A stretch of DNA of 18,220 bases from NCBI GenBank assembly GCA_004325065.1, contig PITI01000165.1:1-18220 (forward strand), written 5' to 3'. The notes beneath the pieces were generated by a model. The model saw only the letters and a list, made by a program, of their open reading frames with translations, had not been told where the DNA came from and did not search any database. Position 1 is the stretch's first letter; the number at the start of each line of letters is the position of its first letter. Source of the stretch: Hamiltosporidium magnivora (Eukaryota; Microsporidia; Dubosqiidae). The position numbers and the translations under genes are program-made. Positions 17,175 to 18,220 of the stretch are shown piece after piece.

Positions 17175-18220
17175 ATGGGTAGAAAAAAAATGCTGGCAGC
17201 GAAACACAAAAAATGATAAAATAAAGGCTTCAAACAATGCTGATAAGGTAAATAAAAGTGAGAATGAGATGCAAAACTCTGAACAACACCTATTAGAAAA
17301 TTAACTTCCTTCCTCCGACACAAGAATAACACATTCACTCATCTAGCCAAACATGCATTAACATGCAAAATAGTGGGTTTGCTTCCTTATCTTCCTCCAA
17401 TACACCACTTCCCTCTTCGGTTGAAGTCTCTGCGTGCGAGTGGTCGTAAAACATGACAAACCCCTGTTCTCTAGCTATTCCAGAAGGTAATAGGCTAAGA
17501 GCATTGCGGACGATATTCGATTCGTAACAGCCGACCCGAAGGAAAAGCTTCTAATTGTTTTTTTGCAGTACAGAAAAGGTTTAAAAAGGGCCAAGAGATG
17601 GCTGGACAGAGCTTAATGGGTACTATAATGAGAAATTCGGCTGCACTGAAACTCTCGAAGTGTTAAAAAAATTGGCACAAAGTGAGATGGGAAAGGAAGT
17701 AAAATCAGAAGAGAATGGAGAGCGACGTAGAATCGCCAATTTTCTCGCTGATACATGCATCCTGACCGACACCACTGAATACATATACCTGAGAGATAAA
17801 TTTTTGAGTACAATCAAACAAATTTCAAAGAAAATTGAACAGTGGTGGTGAGAACTAGAAAACTCCCAAGAAAATTGGTTGATAGTAAAGTTCTGGATCT
17901 CATTAATCGAGTAGTGGGTGAATATGCCGTAGCTACTTACCTGTGTCAATTATGGAAGCCACGTATATCATGCAAGCTGCGCAGGTATATTATAACGAGG
18001 CAACACGTAAAGAGAAGCCTAGATTCGCTCGGAAGAAAAACATAGAAAGAAAAATTTCCAAATTAGTACTATCCAAAGATCTTCTCGAGAAGGCTCGTAA
18101 GCAGGAAAAGCTCTTCACTTCGGAAACGAAGATCCTTAAGAAAATCATGCGAGAGTTTAATTTAAACTTGAGCAGCGTAACTGATCTTTCTGAGGCTTTA
18201 GTTAAGAAGAATAAGTCTTT
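17175..18220 (+). pseudogene. N-terminal half of a younger non-LTR retrotransposon, copy E (cut by window edge)
   Basis: GC-richer than the rest and with longer open runs, so more recent. ATG at 17175 opens MGRKKMLAAKHKK and stops at 17214. A shifted frame continues NDKIKASNNADKVNKSENEM to 17304. Another frame from 17363 gives MQNSGFASLSSSNTPLPSS with TAA stops after EWS and FDS. Frame 2 is open from 17585 to 17848: RDGWTELNGYYNEKFG, a Myb-like Trp-containing start, through KKIEQWW. A shift at 17842-17851 continues RTRKLPRKLVDSKVLDLINR, and a second shift at 17922-17950 enters a frame that stays open to the last base: MEATYIMQAAQVYYNEATRK, IERKISKL, KILKKIMREFNL. The YYNEATRKEKP block recurs in decayed copy B. 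Only the region before RT is inside the window. Two or three indels and three stops suggest a damaged copy; sequencing errors could explain part of this. Confidence 0.65.

Noticed and set aside
17549..17568. CTAATTGTTTTTTTGCAG as a 3' splice site of an intron in copy E
   Set aside because: It looks like a branch point plus acceptor, but no convincing 5' donor was found and the frames on both sides do not join into a better reading.
17623..17949. 108-codon minus-strand ORF
   Set aside because: It lies antisense to the longest open run of copy E, whose peptide recurs in copy B. The minus reading has no recognisable features.

Overview
The window looks like nuclear DNA of a microsporidian. It is very AT-rich and its genes are short, intronless and eukaryotic (a CCT chaperonin subunit, an Arp8-like actin-related protein, a Cfd1-type Fe-S scaffold ATPase and a probable Scc2/NIPBL cohesin loader). 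Four start codons have a CCC or GGG triplet 0 to 6 bases upstream, the compact start signal known from microsporidia. The genus cannot be fixed from the sequence.

Layout. Bases 1-3160 have no intact gene but are not empty: the minus strand holds a badly decayed, nearly full-length non-LTR retrotransposon (about 430-2990) and, below it, the start of another decayed ORF that runs off the left edge. Bases 3175-7773 are a tight gene block: Arp8-like gene (+), CCT7 (-, convergent), a 65-residue unknown protein (+, divergent from CCT7) and Cfd1 (+). A 700-base AT-rich spacer with a 49-bp duplication follows. Next is a 436-residue protein with 26-residue tandem repeats and three membrane segments (8478-9788). 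Bases 10010-10977 hold a second decayed retrotransposon, 5'-truncated, on the minus strand. Bases 11344-15132 encode a 1262-residue divergent Scc2-like protein. Bases 15475 to about 16850 hold a third decayed, 5'-truncated copy on the minus strand. From 17175 to the right edge a younger, GC-richer copy starts on the plus strand and leaves the window in an open frame.

How it fits together. The cellular genes are housekeeping functions with no obvious shared pathway: cytosolic protein folding, INO80-type chromatin remodelling, cytosolic Fe-S assembly and cohesin loading. The long gene-poor stretches are largely a graveyard of one retrotransposon lineage with a C-terminal restriction-like endonuclease (R2/R4/Dong-like). 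This was seen only by reading all three minus-strand frames and following the protein across frameshifts and stops. No tRNA, rRNA or CRISPR array was found.
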